Assembly (NCBI RefSeq): GCF_003855155.1
Contig: NZ_CP034073.1
Location: 2,108,001 to 2,172,000, forward strand
DNA: 64,000 nt
Origin: Shewanella psychromarinicola
GTDB lineage: Bacteria > Pseudomonadota > Gammaproteobacteria > Enterobacterales > Shewanellaceae
Direction: 5' to 3'
Shown: positions 28,806 to 38,838 of the stretch, one piece after another
Numbering within the stretch: the first letter of the stretch is position 1
How the letters are laid out: every line of letters begins with the position of its first letter
Program-made: the position numbers and the translations under genes
Notes under the pieces: generated by a model
Told to the model about the DNA's origin: nothing
Seen by the model: the letters and a program-made list of their open reading frames with translations, nothing else
Databases searched by the model: none

Positions 28806-29046
28806 ATCTAAGCTACTTCACTCTTTACAATAAGATGGCCCAAAGCAGTCTACAAACGACGTTAAAAGCTGGATCCATTTCCGCCGCGACCTTTTCGCTA
28901 TTATTGGTGCTTATGAAAATGTTGCCGGAATGGCAAGGGCCAGTCGTTTATAAAAAGTAAAGAGGGGATTGCTGTTGATCCCCTTTTGGCTAGTGCAGGT
29001 TGGAGCCTTGCGATGTTAATCCAAACGAAGTTTGGACATTAGACAA
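28806..29046. other. Non-coding region with second copy of the dispersed sequence
   Basis: 28859-28897 resembles the complement of 24991-25029 (32 of 39 identical). A hairpin AGGGGAT/ATCCCCT (28963-28969 and 28978-28984) followed by TTT could be a terminator for plus-strand transcription. No gene is supported. Confidence 0.5.
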
Positions 29047-30483
29047 CTAACGTGGTGGCTTATCCACATCAATCGGCACATCGATCAGCACATCACTCGA
29101 ACCATCTGATAATGCCGCCTCAGCAGCGACCTGATTTTGCGATCGATTAACCAACACCACTAATATTAATACCGGAAAACCAATCAAACTCGCTGCAACA
29201 AAGAAATTGATATAACCAAACGCATCAACATACAAACCCGAAAATCCAGCGATAAACTTAGGAAACAACAACATAATGGATGACAATAATGCATATTGGG
29301 TAGCGCTATAACCCGTGCTGGTTAAACTCGATAAATAGGCAATAAACGCCGCCGTCGCAATACCGGCACTAAAATTATCCACCGAAATCGCCAAGGTTAA
29401 AAATGGTACGTTATAGCCAATATACGCTTGCCAAGCAAACAGCAGGTTGGTGACCGCGACTAGCAAGGCGCCCAAGAACAGAATTTTCATGGTGCCATAG
29501 CGCATGATTAATACCCCACCAAAAGCGGCACCGACTAAGGTCATGATTAAACCATAGACTTTACTGATAAAAGCGATTTCTTCTTTACTAAAACCGATAT
29601 CGACATAAAACACATTGGCCATAATGCCCATGACAATATCTGAGATGCGATAGCATGAAATTAACAACAGAATCAGAATGGCGCTTTTGCCATGACGTTT
29701 AAAAAAGTCAATAAAAGGCAATACGCTGGCACTGTATAGCCAAGCTAATGCTCCGGCGACTTTTGCAGGATACTTGGCCGCAAACTCCGCCCTTAATTGG
29801 CGTTCTTTATCGTCAGCGTATTTAGTATCAACTTGAGGTTCTTTACTGCATAGGGTGGTAATAATGCCAATGCCCATTAACATGGCCATAGCAAAGTATG
29901 CCGTTTGCCAAGCTTGTAGGTTATAAGCATCATTACCTGGTGATACCCAAGCCGCGATGGTTAACGCGCCAGCAGTAGCAATGATCATCGCGCTGCGATA
30001 GCCCACTTGGTATGCAGCGGCTAGCGCTGCTTGCATTTTTTCTGGAGCGGATTCAATCCGAAAAGCGTCGATTACGATGTCTTGAGTGGCAGAGGCGAAG
30101 GCTAACAGCAGTGCACATAACGCCAGACGGTCAAGATTAACCACAGGATCGCTAACCGACATGCCGAGAATGGCACCCACTAAACACAGTTGTGCAAATA
30201 GCATCCAGCCACGTCGTCGGCCTAAAAAGCGGGTGAATAAGGGGAGCGACATACGGTCGACTAATGGAGACCATGCCCATTTAAAAGCATAAGTCAGCGC
30301 TATCCAGCTAAAGTAACCAATCGCGGCTCGATCGATACCCGCTTCACGTAACCAGAAACTGAGGGTCGAAAAAACCAGCATTAAAGGTAAGCCGGCAGAA
30401 AAGCCCATCAAGAGTAATATCAATACTCGTTTATGGTAATAAACCGATAATGCTTCACGGGTACGAGACAAAAAAACCGACAT
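29047..30483 (-). CDS. ampG: AmpG-family muropeptide permease
   Basis: A 478-residue major-facilitator protein with about 12-14 membrane helices. It begins MSVFLSRTREALSVYYHKRV, contains FSAGLPLMLVFSTLSFWLRE, and has ATQDIVIDAFRIE, all characteristic of AmpG. AmpG imports GlcNAc-anhydromuropeptides for cell-wall recycling and, where ampC/ampR exist, affects beta-lactamase induction. A yajG lipoprotein gene is nearby on the same strand (31890-32456), as in E. coli yajG-ampG, here separated by a cyclophilin and a hypothetical gene. Confidence 0.93.
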   Translation of the reverse strand: MSVFLSRTREALSVYYHKRVLILLLMGFSAGLPLMLVFSTLSFWLREAGIDRAAIGYFSWIALTYAFKWAWSPLVDRMSLPLFTRFLGRRRGWMLFAQLCLVGAILGMSVSDPVVNLDRLALCALLLAFASATQDIVIDAFRIESAPEKMQAALAAAYQVGYRSAMIIATAGALTIAAWVSPGNDAYNLQAWQTAYFAMAMLMGIGIITTLCSKEPQVDTKYADDKERQLRAEFAAKYPAKVAGALAWLYSASVLPFIDFFKRHGKSAILILLLISCYRISDIVMGIMANVFYVDIGFSKEEIAFISKVYGLIMTLVGAAFGGVLIMRYGTMKILFLGALLVAVTNLLFAWQAYIGYNVPFLTLAISVDNFSAGIATAAFIAYLSSLTSTGYSATQYALLSSIMLLFPKFIAGFSGLYVDAFGYINFFVAASLIGFPVLILVVLVNRSQNQVAAEAALSDGSSDVLIDVPIDVDKPPR

Positions 30484-30583
30484 AAGACAACTGGATGAAG
30501 GAGAATGGCTCTAGCTTATGTTGCAAGGGGCTTAGGTTCAAGCCATTCGAAGAGTTTATTCAATCAGTTTGGATTAATTAACC

Positions 30584-30919
30584 TTAAGGTCTGATACCAA
30601 TACAGCTTTGTGGCACATTACCGCCAATATTGATGTAGTCGCAACATTCATTAACCTGCTGGCGTAAATACTGATTGCCTTTAATAGTCCAACCAGACCA
30701 ATGATCAAAACAATACAATAAGTGCCAAAATACTTTTTCGGTATCGCTAGGTTGCTCGGTTAATTGATTAGAATGGTTTGATATAAATTGCCATTCTTCC
30801 AACACATCCCACATATACAGTTGTATTTCTTTGTAATCTAACTGATTGTCTAAAAAAGCTTTGCCGTAATAGGCAAGCTGTGGGGCTTTGGTTTCAATAA
30901 AATCATTAGCCGTCATCAT
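30584..30919 (-). CDS. Conserved-looking hypothetical protein
   Basis: A 111-residue soluble protein rich in Trp, Tyr and Gln (MWDVLEEWQFISN, WHLLYCFDHWSGW), with no signal peptide or recognised motif. The start is supported by AAGGA seven bases before ATG (30917-30919). It lies between ampG and the cyclophilin gene, on the same strand. Function unknown. Confidence 0.72.
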   Translation of the reverse strand: MMTANDFIETKAPQLAYYGKAFLDNQLDYKEIQLYMWDVLEEWQFISNHSNQLTEQPSDTEKVFWHLLYCFDHWSGWTIKGNQYLRQQVNECCDYINIGGNVPQSCIGIRP

Positions 30920-31247
30920 AAGTGCGTCCTTGAGTATTTGGAATGCGGTTGCGAATAATTGCGCAGCTAACTGAGTGAGTGAATAAAATAGAGTATAGAC
31001 GTTAATAACGTTGTTGAAGGTGAAAACCTTAAAAAAAGTGTCATTTTGTCATTCTATAGTGCTATTAGTTGATTTATAAGCTAGTAAAAATATACAGGGT
31101 AAGAAGTAATTGCATCATCATATGAGCTAAAGATAGCCTTATTAATGATAATGATGCTGGTATTGGTTAAAGGTGCTCGACGGTAATGCGCGAATAACGA
31201 TGGTATGCGCGCATTACCGTCGATAGGTATAGACGAATAGCAGGAGA
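30920..31247. other. Intergenic region with a perfect long inverted repeat
   Basis: Apart from the inverted repeat at 31177-31223 nothing recognisable was seen in this 328-base gap between the cyclophilin and the hypothetical gene. It is AT-rich to the left of the repeat. Confidence 0.6.
31177..31223. repeat. Perfect 16-bp inverted repeat with 15-base loop
   Basis: TCGACGGTAATGCGCG at 31177-31192 is exactly complementary to 31208-31223. It starts 24 bases after the stop of the cyclophilin gene on the minus strand. No T-run follows on either strand, so it is more likely an mRNA 3'-end stabiliser, a repetitive palindrome or a protein site than a standard terminator. Confidence 0.85.
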
Positions 31248-31832
31248 TTAGCGAGGCAGTAAGGTGGCCTTTTTTAGCATAACAGTATTTACCGGAAAAT
31301 CGGGCCAGTTTAGCGTAGTGTTATTTTCAGTCGGTACCAATGAAATAGCTTCTAATACCTCCATTCCTTGAGTCACTTCACCAAAAACAGTATAGCCCCA
31401 GCGACGTTTAGACGGGTCTAATTTGGTATTGTCAGCCAGATTGAAGTAAAACTGCCGTGTTGCTGAATGGGGGTTGTTATCTCGAGCCATTGCAATTGAA
31501 CCAAGAGAATTTGATAAACCATTGCCAGATTCATTCACTACGGGATCGTGTGAAGGGCGTTCTTCTAGTTTAGTGGTTAACCCACCGCCTTGAACCACAA
31601 ATTCGGCAATGACACGATGAAAAATCGTATTATCATATTCGCCTGTAACCACATAGGTTAAAAAGTTATCCACGGTAAGCGGTGCACGGGTGCGATCTAA
31701 CTCAACCACAATTTTTCCCATTGAGGTGTCAAACTCAACTTGCGGATATAAGGTGTTTTTTTGAATATCAACCGCGGCATGGGTGTGTAAACTGGTTAAT
31801 AGCAATAGACATGTGGCTAGCCATTTCAACAT
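31248..31832 (-). CDS. Periplasmic cyclophilin-type peptidyl-prolyl isomerase
   Basis: A 194-residue precursor with signal peptide MLKWLATCLLLLTSLHTHAA and a cyclophilin domain (DNTIFHRVIAEFVVQGGG, IAMARDNNPHSATRQFYFNL, GYTVFGEVTQGMEVLEAI). It catalyses cis-trans proline isomerisation and resembles PpiA by its export signal. The start is placed at ATG 31830-31832 because AAGGA lies eight to nine bases upstream; a longer in-frame extension of 12 residues would spoil the signal peptide. Confidence 0.9.
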   Translation of the reverse strand: MLKWLATCLLLLTSLHTHAAVDIQKNTLYPQVEFDTSMGKIVVELDRTRAPLTVDNFLTYVVTGEYDNTIFHRVIAEFVVQGGGLTTKLEERPSHDPVVNESGNGLSNSLGSIAMARDNNPHSATRQFYFNLADNTKLDPSKRRWGYTVFGEVTQGMEVLEAISLVPTENNTTLNWPDFPVNTVMLKKATLLPR

Positions 31833-31889
31833 AATCTTCAGTCCTTTTATTGACATCTTTGATGCCAATACGTGATGGCGCGAGTTGGG

Positions 31890-32456
31890 TTAACGTTGAA
31901 TAAACTGGTGTAATTCTTCATCGTTAAGTATTTCAGTGGTAAGTTTATCAACTAGTTTGGTGATATCTAATTCAAGCGTTGCAAAATCAGGGCTTAACGG
32001 GCCTTTTAAATAACCGTTAGCATTATACGATTTAGTGAATTCTTGCTGTGAATTTTTAGCCAATACGTTGATCACTAAGCGTGTTTTTGATTCAAAACTG
32101 AACGTGGTATCAGTGACATCAGCCAACAAATAATTTAGCTGAAACTGCACTGAATTGCGTGCGGCAGGATCTATGACATAACCCGCTTTTTTTATCCCAT
32201 CACGGAACAGCTTTTCCAGTTGTTGACGGATCGGCTCACTGGCGCTCACCAATCTAGGCGCTTTGCCTTCTTCATTAAAACGCACCACAAAGCTTGCTTC
32301 GCGAGTGTCGATGGTGTCTACCATCACAGGGAAATCCGCTTCAGTTTGTAACTGGATCCGACCCAGAGTGGGATTAAGACCAACATGAGTCGGTTCATGA
32401 CTGGCGCAAGCTGTTAACAATAATGTAGGCAGTAAAATAGTGATTAATAACTTCAT
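31890..32456 (-). CDS. yajG: YajG-family lipoprotein
   Basis: A 188-residue lipoprotein with lipobox LLTAC (acylated Cys17) after MKLLITILLPTLL, resembling YajG in length and in RIQLQTEADFPVMVDTIDTR. YajG-family function is unknown. The start was set at MKLLIT (32454-32456); an upstream in-frame start would add 12 residues before the signal peptide. Its E. coli homologue is next to ampG, which supports the call. Confidence 0.85.
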   Translation of the reverse strand: MKLLITILLPTLLLTACASHEPTHVGLNPTLGRIQLQTEADFPVMVDTIDTREASFVVRFNEEGKAPRLVSASEPIRQQLEKLFRDGIKKAGYVIDPAARNSVQFQLNYLLADVTDTTFSFESKTRLVINVLAKNSQQEFTKSYNANGYLKGPLSPDFATLELDITKLVDKLTTEILNDEELHQFIQR

Positions 32457-32686
32457 GAGACAACAATAACGAGCAATAGGTAGATAAATCATACCAGAAT
32501 TTGTCTGGGTTTCCAGTATCGCTAGGGTTATGTTGTTATTAAAGATAACTCAAGTTATGTGCGTCACTATGCATACCGGTGTAACTAATAATCAATATTC
32601 CGTTTGCCCCCCCTTTTTACTGAGAGACACGGCATCAATGTTACTCGGTTGTTGACATTAATGACTGATCAATTCAGGTTAGTGTT

Positions 32687-33754
32687 ATGCAACTTAAGTC
32701 AGATAAACAATGTGATGTAGGTAATGTAATGCAACATAAACAACCACAATTGGCTCCAGATAAATTGATCAATACTAATGGCCAGCCAGTATTTGGCCTA
32801 TTTGATGGGATTGTTGATTCACTCAATGTTAATCAATTTGTTTATTCGACGGTAATGGACAAACCCGCATCGACATTGGCTAAGCATTTCGATTTTAAGC
32901 AGTTCCAGTTTGTTAACATTATTACCCCTCATTATATTATTGCTGTTGCGATTGCCGATATTCGCTATGTCGCCAATGGTTTTTGTTACCTTTATGACAT
33001 TAACACCAACAAGCTTACTCAAACGCAATGGTTAACCCCGCTAGGGCTTGGGTGCCAGTTAAGTGATTCTCCAAAACGTGGGCGCGCCGAGATTGGCCGT
33101 AAACAAAAAGGTATTGTTATTGATATTGTCGACGGACAATGGCAAGTCGAGATTAATCTTGCAGACATACAAGCCAATTTACGTATTCAACCTGCGCCAT
33201 TGAGTTTACCCATCAGCTTGTGTACTCCAACAGGTTATAACGGCTGGACCTATACTCAAAAGCATAATGGCTTAGCCGTAACGGGGCAATTAACCATTCA
33301 TCATGAACCGCAGCCTTTACAATATGCGCTGGCGGGTTATGATTTTTCGGCCGGATTTATGCGCCGTGAAACCAGTTGGCGTTGGGCTTCAATCAATGCC
33401 CAAACTGAAGACGGTGTTATTGGGTTGAATTTGGCGGCTGGGGTTAACGAAACCGGTCAGACCGAAAATGTCATGTGGGTAAATGGCGAGCGTCACTTGT
33501 TGGGCTGCGCGCAGTTTGATTTTAATCGACACTCACAACAAGATTTGTGGCATATCACCACCAATGATGGTCAAGTTGATTTGTATTTTAGGTCGTTAAA
33601 TCAACGTAGCGAAAAGCTGAATTTAATCTGGTTAAAAAACAATTTTAGACAATACATTGGTTATTTTAGCGGGATGATTGGCGATAATAATGGCAAACAA
33701 TATCGCTTAAAAAACCAGCTAGGCTTAACAGAAGATCATTTTGCCAAATGGTGA
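32687..33754 (+). CDS. DUF2804 domain-containing protein
   Basis: A 355-residue protein of the DUF2804 type. Characteristic segments are FGLFDGIVDSLNVNQF, DFSAGFMRRETSWRWASIN and GVNETGQTENVMWVNG. No signal peptide or catalytic motif is apparent. The biochemical role of the family is unknown. A second ATG 42 bases downstream is an alternative start. It is a single gene, divergent from yajG. Confidence 0.82.
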   Translation: MQLKSDKQCDVGNVMQHKQPQLAPDKLINTNGQPVFGLFDGIVDSLNVNQFVYSTVMDKPASTLAKHFDFKQFQFVNIITPHYIIAVAIADIRYVANGFCYLYDINTNKLTQTQWLTPLGLGCQLSDSPKRGRAEIGRKQKGIVIDIVDGQWQVEINLADIQANLRIQPAPLSLPISLCTPTGYNGWTYTQKHNGLAVTGQLTIHHEPQPLQYALAGYDFSAGFMRRETSWRWASINAQTEDGVIGLNLAAGVNETGQTENVMWVNGERHLLGCAQFDFNRHSQQDLWHITTNDGQVDLYFRSLNQRSEKLNLIWLKNNFRQYIGYFSGMIGDNNGKQYRLKNQLGLTEDHFAKW

Positions 33755-33942
33755 TGACGACTAACGGTGTCGACTAGATAAGTGATTTTTTAGTCTATGG
33801 TCTATGGCCTATTAAAAACGGATTATTAAAAGCGGTTTACTAAAATGGGTTGTGCCGGAAGAGCGATTTGATTAGGAATGCGAAGTAGCGAAGCGTTATT
33901 ACAAACGTTGTTAAAATAATAATAAATAGAAATGGATAACAT

Positions 33943-34830
33943 ATGGACATGGATTTACTGATAGCTCACCCAGAGTGGTTATTACTGGTGTTAGCGCCGA
34001 TTTTTTTCGGCTGCATTTTATTGGAGTGGTGGTTTGGTGTTCGCGCCCAGCGATTGCCGAGTAATGCTCAATATCGCCCCGGCGAAGTGTTGTGTAATTT
34101 TGTATTGGCAGGCATGCATCAAGTGGCGGATATTATCGCGGGCTTATTGATTGCGAAGATCTATTTACACTTTTTTGGCTGGCGCTTATTTGATATCGAA
34201 ATGACATTATTCACTTTTGGTTTATTGCTTATTGCTCAAGACTTTTGTTATTACTGGTTTCATCGCGCTAGCCATCGTATTCGTTGGATGTGGGCGGCAC
34301 ATGTGGTGCATCACAGCTCTGAAAATATGAATTTCACTACTGCATTTAGACAAAGCTTAATGTATCCACTGGCGGGAATGTGGCTGTTTTGGTTACCGTT
34401 AGTGGTGATTGGCTTTGATCCTAATTGGGTGGTGTTTGCGGTGTTACTTAATCTTGGATTGCAGTTTTTTGTTCACACCCAAGCGATTAAGTCGTTAGGG
34501 CCGCTAGAGTTGATTTTTAATACGCCGTCCCATCATCGTGTTCATCATGGGCGTAACCCGCAATATATCGACAAAAATTATGCCGGGGTGCTGATTATAT
34601 GGGACAAAATTTTTGGTACGTTCGAGCCTGAGATTGAAACCGTGGTATACGGTATTACTAAACCGGTAAACAGTTTTAACCCGATAGTGGTGACATTTAG
34701 TGAATGGCGCGAGATGTGGCGTGATGTCACCCAAGCGCAATTATCTCTAGGGCAGCGGTTACGAATATTATTTGCACCGCCCGCAACCCATCAACAGCCC
34801 CCCCCAAGAACGAATACCACTTTAAGCTAA
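33943..34830 (+). CDS. Sterol desaturase/fatty acid hydroxylase-family protein
   Basis: A 295-residue membrane protein with the tripartite histidine boxes of the di-iron hydroxylase superfamily: HRASHR (near residue 107), HVVHHS and HHRVHHG. About five hydrophobic segments surround them. The family oxidises C-H bonds of lipids using oxygen; bacterial members act on fatty acyl, alkylglycerol or carotenoid substrates, and this one cannot be assigned. The C-terminus is Pro-rich. Confidence 0.86.
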   Translation: MDMDLLIAHPEWLLLVLAPIFFGCILLEWWFGVRAQRLPSNAQYRPGEVLCNFVLAGMHQVADIIAGLLIAKIYLHFFGWRLFDIEMTLFTFGLLLIAQDFCYYWFHRASHRIRWMWAAHVVHHSSENMNFTTAFRQSLMYPLAGMWLFWLPLVVIGFDPNWVVFAVLLNLGLQFFVHTQAIKSLGPLELIFNTPSHHRVHHGRNPQYIDKNYAGVLIIWDKIFGTFEPEIETVVYGITKPVNSFNPIVVTFSEWREMWRDVTQAQLSLGQRLRILFAPPATHQQPPPRTNTTLS

Positions 34831-34854
34831 CCTAAAGCGGCGACGCGTTTACTT

Positions 34855-35628
34855 TTATACTACTTTTATTGCCTTGATAGAGTAAATAAGTGGCATGAGG
34901 TGGCCTTGATGTTTTAGCTGGTAACCTTTACCTGCCACAAACTCCAAACCTTCGACGCAGTTGTAGGGACTGTAAGGATGCTCGTTAAACGCTTCGATAC
35001 TGAGTCCCGCATTAATGAGTGCGCTAATGACTTCGCTTATCGGATGCGGCCAAGTGACTACCGTTTCAATTTGGTCGTTGTGGTTTTCGGTGTAGGTGAC
35101 TTCATCTTCGATATCCGGTTGTGTCTGGGGAAAGTATCCATAACCACACAACACATCATTAAAAGGGTGGAACTCAACCAAATGAAATTCACCGCCTGGA
35201 CGTAATGCGCCAGCAATGGTTTGCGCCCAGCGGGTTAAGTCTGGTAACCAAGATAACACTCCGTATGAGGTGAACACGATATCGTATTGCTTGATATTGT
35301 TTTCACCAAATTGATAGATGTCCTGGTTAATGAATCTTGCCGATAATTGCAATTGGGCCGCTAGTTGCTTAGCCTTTACTATCGACTCGCAGGATAAGTC
35401 TACGCCAGTGACATTGGCGCCAAGTCTTGCCCACGATAAGCTGTCTTGGCCAAAGTGACATTGTAGATGCAACAGGCTTTTGTGGTGTACATCGCCGACC
35501 TGTTCAAGTTCAATGGGGTTTAATGATGACTTACCTTGGATAAATGCGTCTAAGTCGTAAAATGTTGAGTCGAGGTGGATTTGAGTTCGCTGGTTCCATG
35601 CGTGTTTATTGATGGCTAAATAGTCCAT
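34855..35628 (-). CDS. Class I SAM-dependent methyltransferase
   Basis: A protein of about 257 residues with SAM-binding motif I variant LHLQCHFGQDSLSWARLG, then VTGVDLSCESI, and YDIVFTSYGVLSW as motif II/IV. It starts MDYLAINKHAWNQRT, an N-terminus shared with small-molecule methyltransferases. An upstream in-frame ATG (35677-35679) would add 17 residues. Substrate unknown. It stands alone between the hydroxylase gene and kdgK. Confidence 0.83.
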   Translation of the reverse strand: MDYLAINKHAWNQRTQIHLDSTFYDLDAFIQGKSSLNPIELEQVGDVHHKSLLHLQCHFGQDSLSWARLGANVTGVDLSCESIVKAKQLAAQLQLSARFINQDIYQFGENNIKQYDIVFTSYGVLSWLPDLTRWAQTIAGALRPGGEFHLVEFHPFNDVLCGYGYFPQTQPDIEDEVTYTENHNDQIETVVTWPHPISEVISALINAGLSIEAFNEHPYSPYNCVEGLEFVAGKGYQLKHQGHLMPLIYSIKAIKVV

Positions 35629-35747
35629 TTTCAATGTCTTCTTATTGCTTTTATAGGGTAAATTGTCCAAATGACTCAATAATATTACTTGGTTTGAAGC
35701 TAAAACACGAATGACTCAATAAGCGACAAAAGATGACTCTTTAGCTG

Positions 35748-36689
35748 TTATTGCATGATTAATTTTTGACGTTCAATAAATTGATGAAACTCAATTTTAG
35801 GTGCAATGGCGCCTTTATGCTGAATCACAAATCCCGCTGCTTGGGAGGCTAATTTAATGGCGGCGCTGATATCAACGCCAGTTAAGCGCGCGCCTAAATA
35901 CACCCCGTTGAACGAGTCGCCCGCTGATGTGGTGTCGATAACGTTTTTTACTGGTGTAATCGAAAAATGCTGTTGCTGGTCATTAATCACATAGTGAATG
36001 CTGTTTTTACCGCTTTTAACCACCAGTTCGTTAATGGCGTAAGGCTGGCAGAACGCAATGATGTCTTCAACAGAATGAATACCGTAAAGTTGATTAAAGT
36101 CATCAACACCTGGCAGTACGACATCGGCCACACTAAACGCAATATCAAACTGTGCCTTTGCTTGGTCTGGACTGTGCCACATTCTTGCGCGGTAGTTAGG
36201 GTCAAACACAATACTGACACCCGCTTGCTTACATTGTTTAATCAGTAACCAAAATGCTTCGCGATCTTCTTCTTTAATAACCGCTAAAGAAATGCCTGAA
36301 AAAAACACCATATCCGCCTGAGAGATTTTACTGATGGCTGCTTCGTCAATAAATTGCATCATTTGCCGTGCTGCTGAGTCGCTGCGCCAATAAGTAAAGC
36401 TGCGCTCGCCATTACTGTCAGTTTGTATTGCATACAGGCCGGCAATTTTGTCAGTGCTTTTAAAGACCATATCGGTATTAATTTTTTCATCTTCAAAGCG
36501 TTGCAACATGGCCTGGCTAAAACTGTCTTGGCCAATGGCTGTGACTAGGTGCGTGCTAATATCGCTAAAGGTGCGCTTAAGGTAAACCCCAGTGTTATAC
36601 ACATCACCAGCAAAAGATTGCTGTAAGCTGGTGGCCGTTACACGTTGTAATTCGACCATACACTCACCAAATAAAAAAATACTTTTCAC
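35748..36689 (-). CDS. kdgK: 2-dehydro-3-deoxygluconokinase (PfkB family)
   Basis: A 313-residue sugar kinase with N-terminal FLFGECMVELQ and the C-terminal PfkB signature DTTSAGDSFNGVYLG, in which Asp is the catalytic base. KdgK phosphorylates KDG for entry into the Entner-Doudoroff pathway. The start codon is GTG, preceded by AAGGA ten bases away. No KDPG aldolase or pectin/alginate genes are adjacent, so substrate assignment rests on family resemblance. Confidence 0.87.
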   Translation of the reverse strand: MKSIFLFGECMVELQRVTATSLQQSFAGDVYNTGVYLKRTFSDISTHLVTAIGQDSFSQAMLQRFEDEKINTDMVFKSTDKIAGLYAIQTDSNGERSFTYWRSDSAARQMMQFIDEAAISKISQADMVFFSGISLAVIKEEDREAFWLLIKQCKQAGVSIVFDPNYRARMWHSPDQAKAQFDIAFSVADVVLPGVDDFNQLYGIHSVEDIIAFCQPYAINELVVKSGKNSIHYVINDQQQHFSITPVKNVIDTTSAGDSFNGVYLGARLTGVDISAAIKLASQAAGFVIQHKGAIAPKIEFHQFIERQKLIMQ

Positions 36690-36896
36690 GGTTATAACTT
36701 CCTTTTTAACGTAAAAATAACGCTTACATTTTTTTAAAGACGACTTTGTATTGGTTAATTTGCGTATTAGGTTAAGTTGGAAATGCTTTAGTGGACATTC
36801 GCTCTAAGGTCTGCAAAAGTCATTCGTAGACCGGGTTGGCGCTTTATCCACTCTTGGTCAAGCGACTGAAGGGCTCACTGTCAGTCGTTAATGGGG

Positions 36897-38081
36897 TTAT
36901 TTCGTGGCTTGTAAAATTACAAACTTACCATTGGATGCAACCGTGGTGCAGTTTTTAAAAATGCGGTTTATTTTAACGTGATAGGCCAAGTGCCGATTGC
37001 CGACGATATGTAATAAGCCACCTTTCTTTAAACGCTTATGGGCGTCAACAAACATTTGCCAAGCGATATGGTCGGTGATGGCTTCACCTTGATGAAACGG
37101 TGGATTGCATATCACTAAGTCTGGCTCAACACCTGCGGGCAAGTTGCTCAGGCAATCGTCCCAATGGAAAAAGGCTTGAGGCGCCGCTGGGTTTTGACCA
37201 TCTGGGTTTTGGGCCTGAGCGTTTGTGGTGTGAGTCTCTAAAGCGTTAGCTTGCCAATTATGCTTGGCCGAGGCTATAGCCATATCAGAATCATCCACAA
37301 AGTGAATATGCGCATCGGGATAACATTGCTTTGCGTGTAATCCTAAAATGCCGTTACCGCAGCCTAAGTCTATAATGTGGTTGAATTCACCTTTGGGCAT
37401 GTTGTCGAGCATAATCCTTGCGCCGATATCGAGTTTATTGGCAGCAAATACATTAGCAAGATTACTCATAGTGAGTTTGAGCTCATCGACATTCCAACTC
37501 ACCGCTTTTGCTAATGGGCGTTGTTTGCCATCGCTAATACAGCTGATAACCCGTGTGTTTTTCCACGCTAAACTGGCTGAGGCTGGGCCAAGGTTTTTTT
37601 CAATACTGGCCAGCAATGCTGGATTAATTGACTTAGCTTTAGCCCCAATCAGGACTTTGGTTCCTGCAGGTAGCACTGTGGATAAACGGGCAAGTTGCTG
37701 GCCAAAGTAGTGTAGATTTTTCGGCAACTTCATCAGCACTAACTGAATATTTTGCGGCAATGTATCGCGGCTATTTAACCAATGTATGTCGCTAGGTGCC
37801 AGTTTGTTGTGTAATAAATTTTGCTGACAGCCCAGTAAACTGGTTTTTGCATCCGTTTCGACAAGCAATGAACTGTTTGGGTTTTGGGTTGCTAAGGCAC
37901 ACGTTAGCGCCCCAAAGTTATCATTAAGAATGGCGGTAGTGGTTGCTGTTATTTCGGCGTCGATTAAATATTTGATTAGGTGTTCATCAGCGGCATCCCA
38001 TGCTTGTAAGTTTGATGCTTGTTGGCTTGGATAACGAAAAAGCTCAAGCTCTATACCTGAACAAGCAAATTGGGTTGTCAT
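36897..38081 (-). CDS. rlmG: 23S rRNA (guanine-1835-N2)-methyltransferase RlmG
   Basis: A 394-residue two-domain methyltransferase. The N-terminal half is a degenerate MTase-like RNA-binding domain. The C-terminal half is catalytic, with motif [21 protein letters not shown] and the active-site [13 protein letters not shown]. This domain pair and NPPF motif define RsmC/RlmG. The opening [14 protein letters not shown] favours RlmG. The start was placed at MTTQFACSG (38079-38081); a 20-residue upstream extension is open but unlikely. Confidence 0.9.
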   Translation of the reverse strand: MTTQFACSGIELELFRYPSQQASNLQAWDAADEHLIKYLIDAEITATTTAILNDNFGALTCALATQNPNSSLLVETDAKTSLLGCQQNLLHNKLAPSDIHWLNSRDTLPQNIQLVLMKLPKNLHYFGQQLARLSTVLPAGTKVLIGAKAKSINPALLASIEKNLGPASASLAWKNTRVISCISDGKQRPLAKAVSWNVDELKLTMSNLANVFAANKLDIGARIMLDNMPKGEFNHIIDLGCGNGILGLHAKQCYPDAHIHFVDDSDMAIASAKHNWQANALETHTTNAQAQNPDGQNPAAPQAFFHWDDCLSNLPAGVEPDLVICNPPFHQGEAITDHIAWQMFVDAHKRLKKGGLLHIVGNRHLAYHVKINRIFKNCTTVASNGKFVILQATK

Positions 38082-38408
38082 AACTGTGTTACCTAATAAA
38101 AGAATATCGATAAAATAGCCAGATATTATCTCAGATAACACCTAGCAGCGCGAGGCTTAGGCTTAAACAAGTTAATAAGGACAATTAGCCTAGTGCCGCG
38201 ATTCTATCGGTTATCTGTCTTTCCTCCTGGAATAGCTATTTTTACACTCCATGTTGAATTTTTAATATAAACAAGGTGATATAAATATTTTGCTTTGATG
38301 GTAAATCATTATTCGGTAAAAAGACTCATGCAACAGAGATAATTGCTATTAACGGTACGGTTGAGTAATATCAATATATTGCCGTAAAATAATGGTTTTC
38401 AAGGAATA
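38082..38408. other. Intergenic region between rlmG and a membrane protein gene
   Basis: About 327 AT-rich bases between divergent genes. No RNA gene, repeat or terminator was seen; promoters for both genes presumably lie here but no convincing -35/-10 pair could be named. Confidence 0.5.
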
Positions 38409-38822
38409 ATGATGAAAGGTGCTGGTGGAACATCTGGTGGAATGGGTCAGTTCTTTATTGGGTTAGTGATGATCTGTGGTGGCTTTTATATGTTGTTAAA
38501 TGCTATCAAAGTAACCAGCTCATTTGGTTTTAGCAGCCATTTATATCAGCTGGGCGGCTTTGGATTTACCAGTGGCATGGTGATGATACCCTTTATGTTT
38601 GGCGTGGGAATTATGTTTTATAACGCTAAAAATATTCTCGGGTGGTTGCTGACATTTGGTTCGTTAGTGGCGTTGATTTTTGGGGTAATAAGCTCGATTC
38701 ATTTTCGTTTTTCTTACATGAGCGCGTTTGATTTAATCGTTATTTTGGTGCTCAGCGTGGGTGGTTTAGGCTTGTTTTTACGCTCTTTGAAAGCGATTGA
38801 AAAGCGTTATCCTGAATCTTAA
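38409..38822 (+). CDS. Hypothetical inner membrane protein
   Basis: A 137-residue protein with a Gly-rich start (MMKGAGGTSGGMGQFFIG) and four likely membrane helices. No family was recognised. AAGGA at 38401-38405 lies only three bases from the first ATG and six from the second (38412), so the second ATG may be the real start. Single gene; function unknown. Confidence 0.72.
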   Translation: MMKGAGGTSGGMGQFFIGLVMICGGFYMLLNAIKVTSSFGFSSHLYQLGGFGFTSGMVMIPFMFGVGIMFYNAKNILGWLLTFGSLVALIFGVISSIHFRFSYMSAFDLIVILVLSVGGLGLFLRSLKAIEKRYPES

Positions 38823-38838
38823 TGGCATTTTTGGGCTG

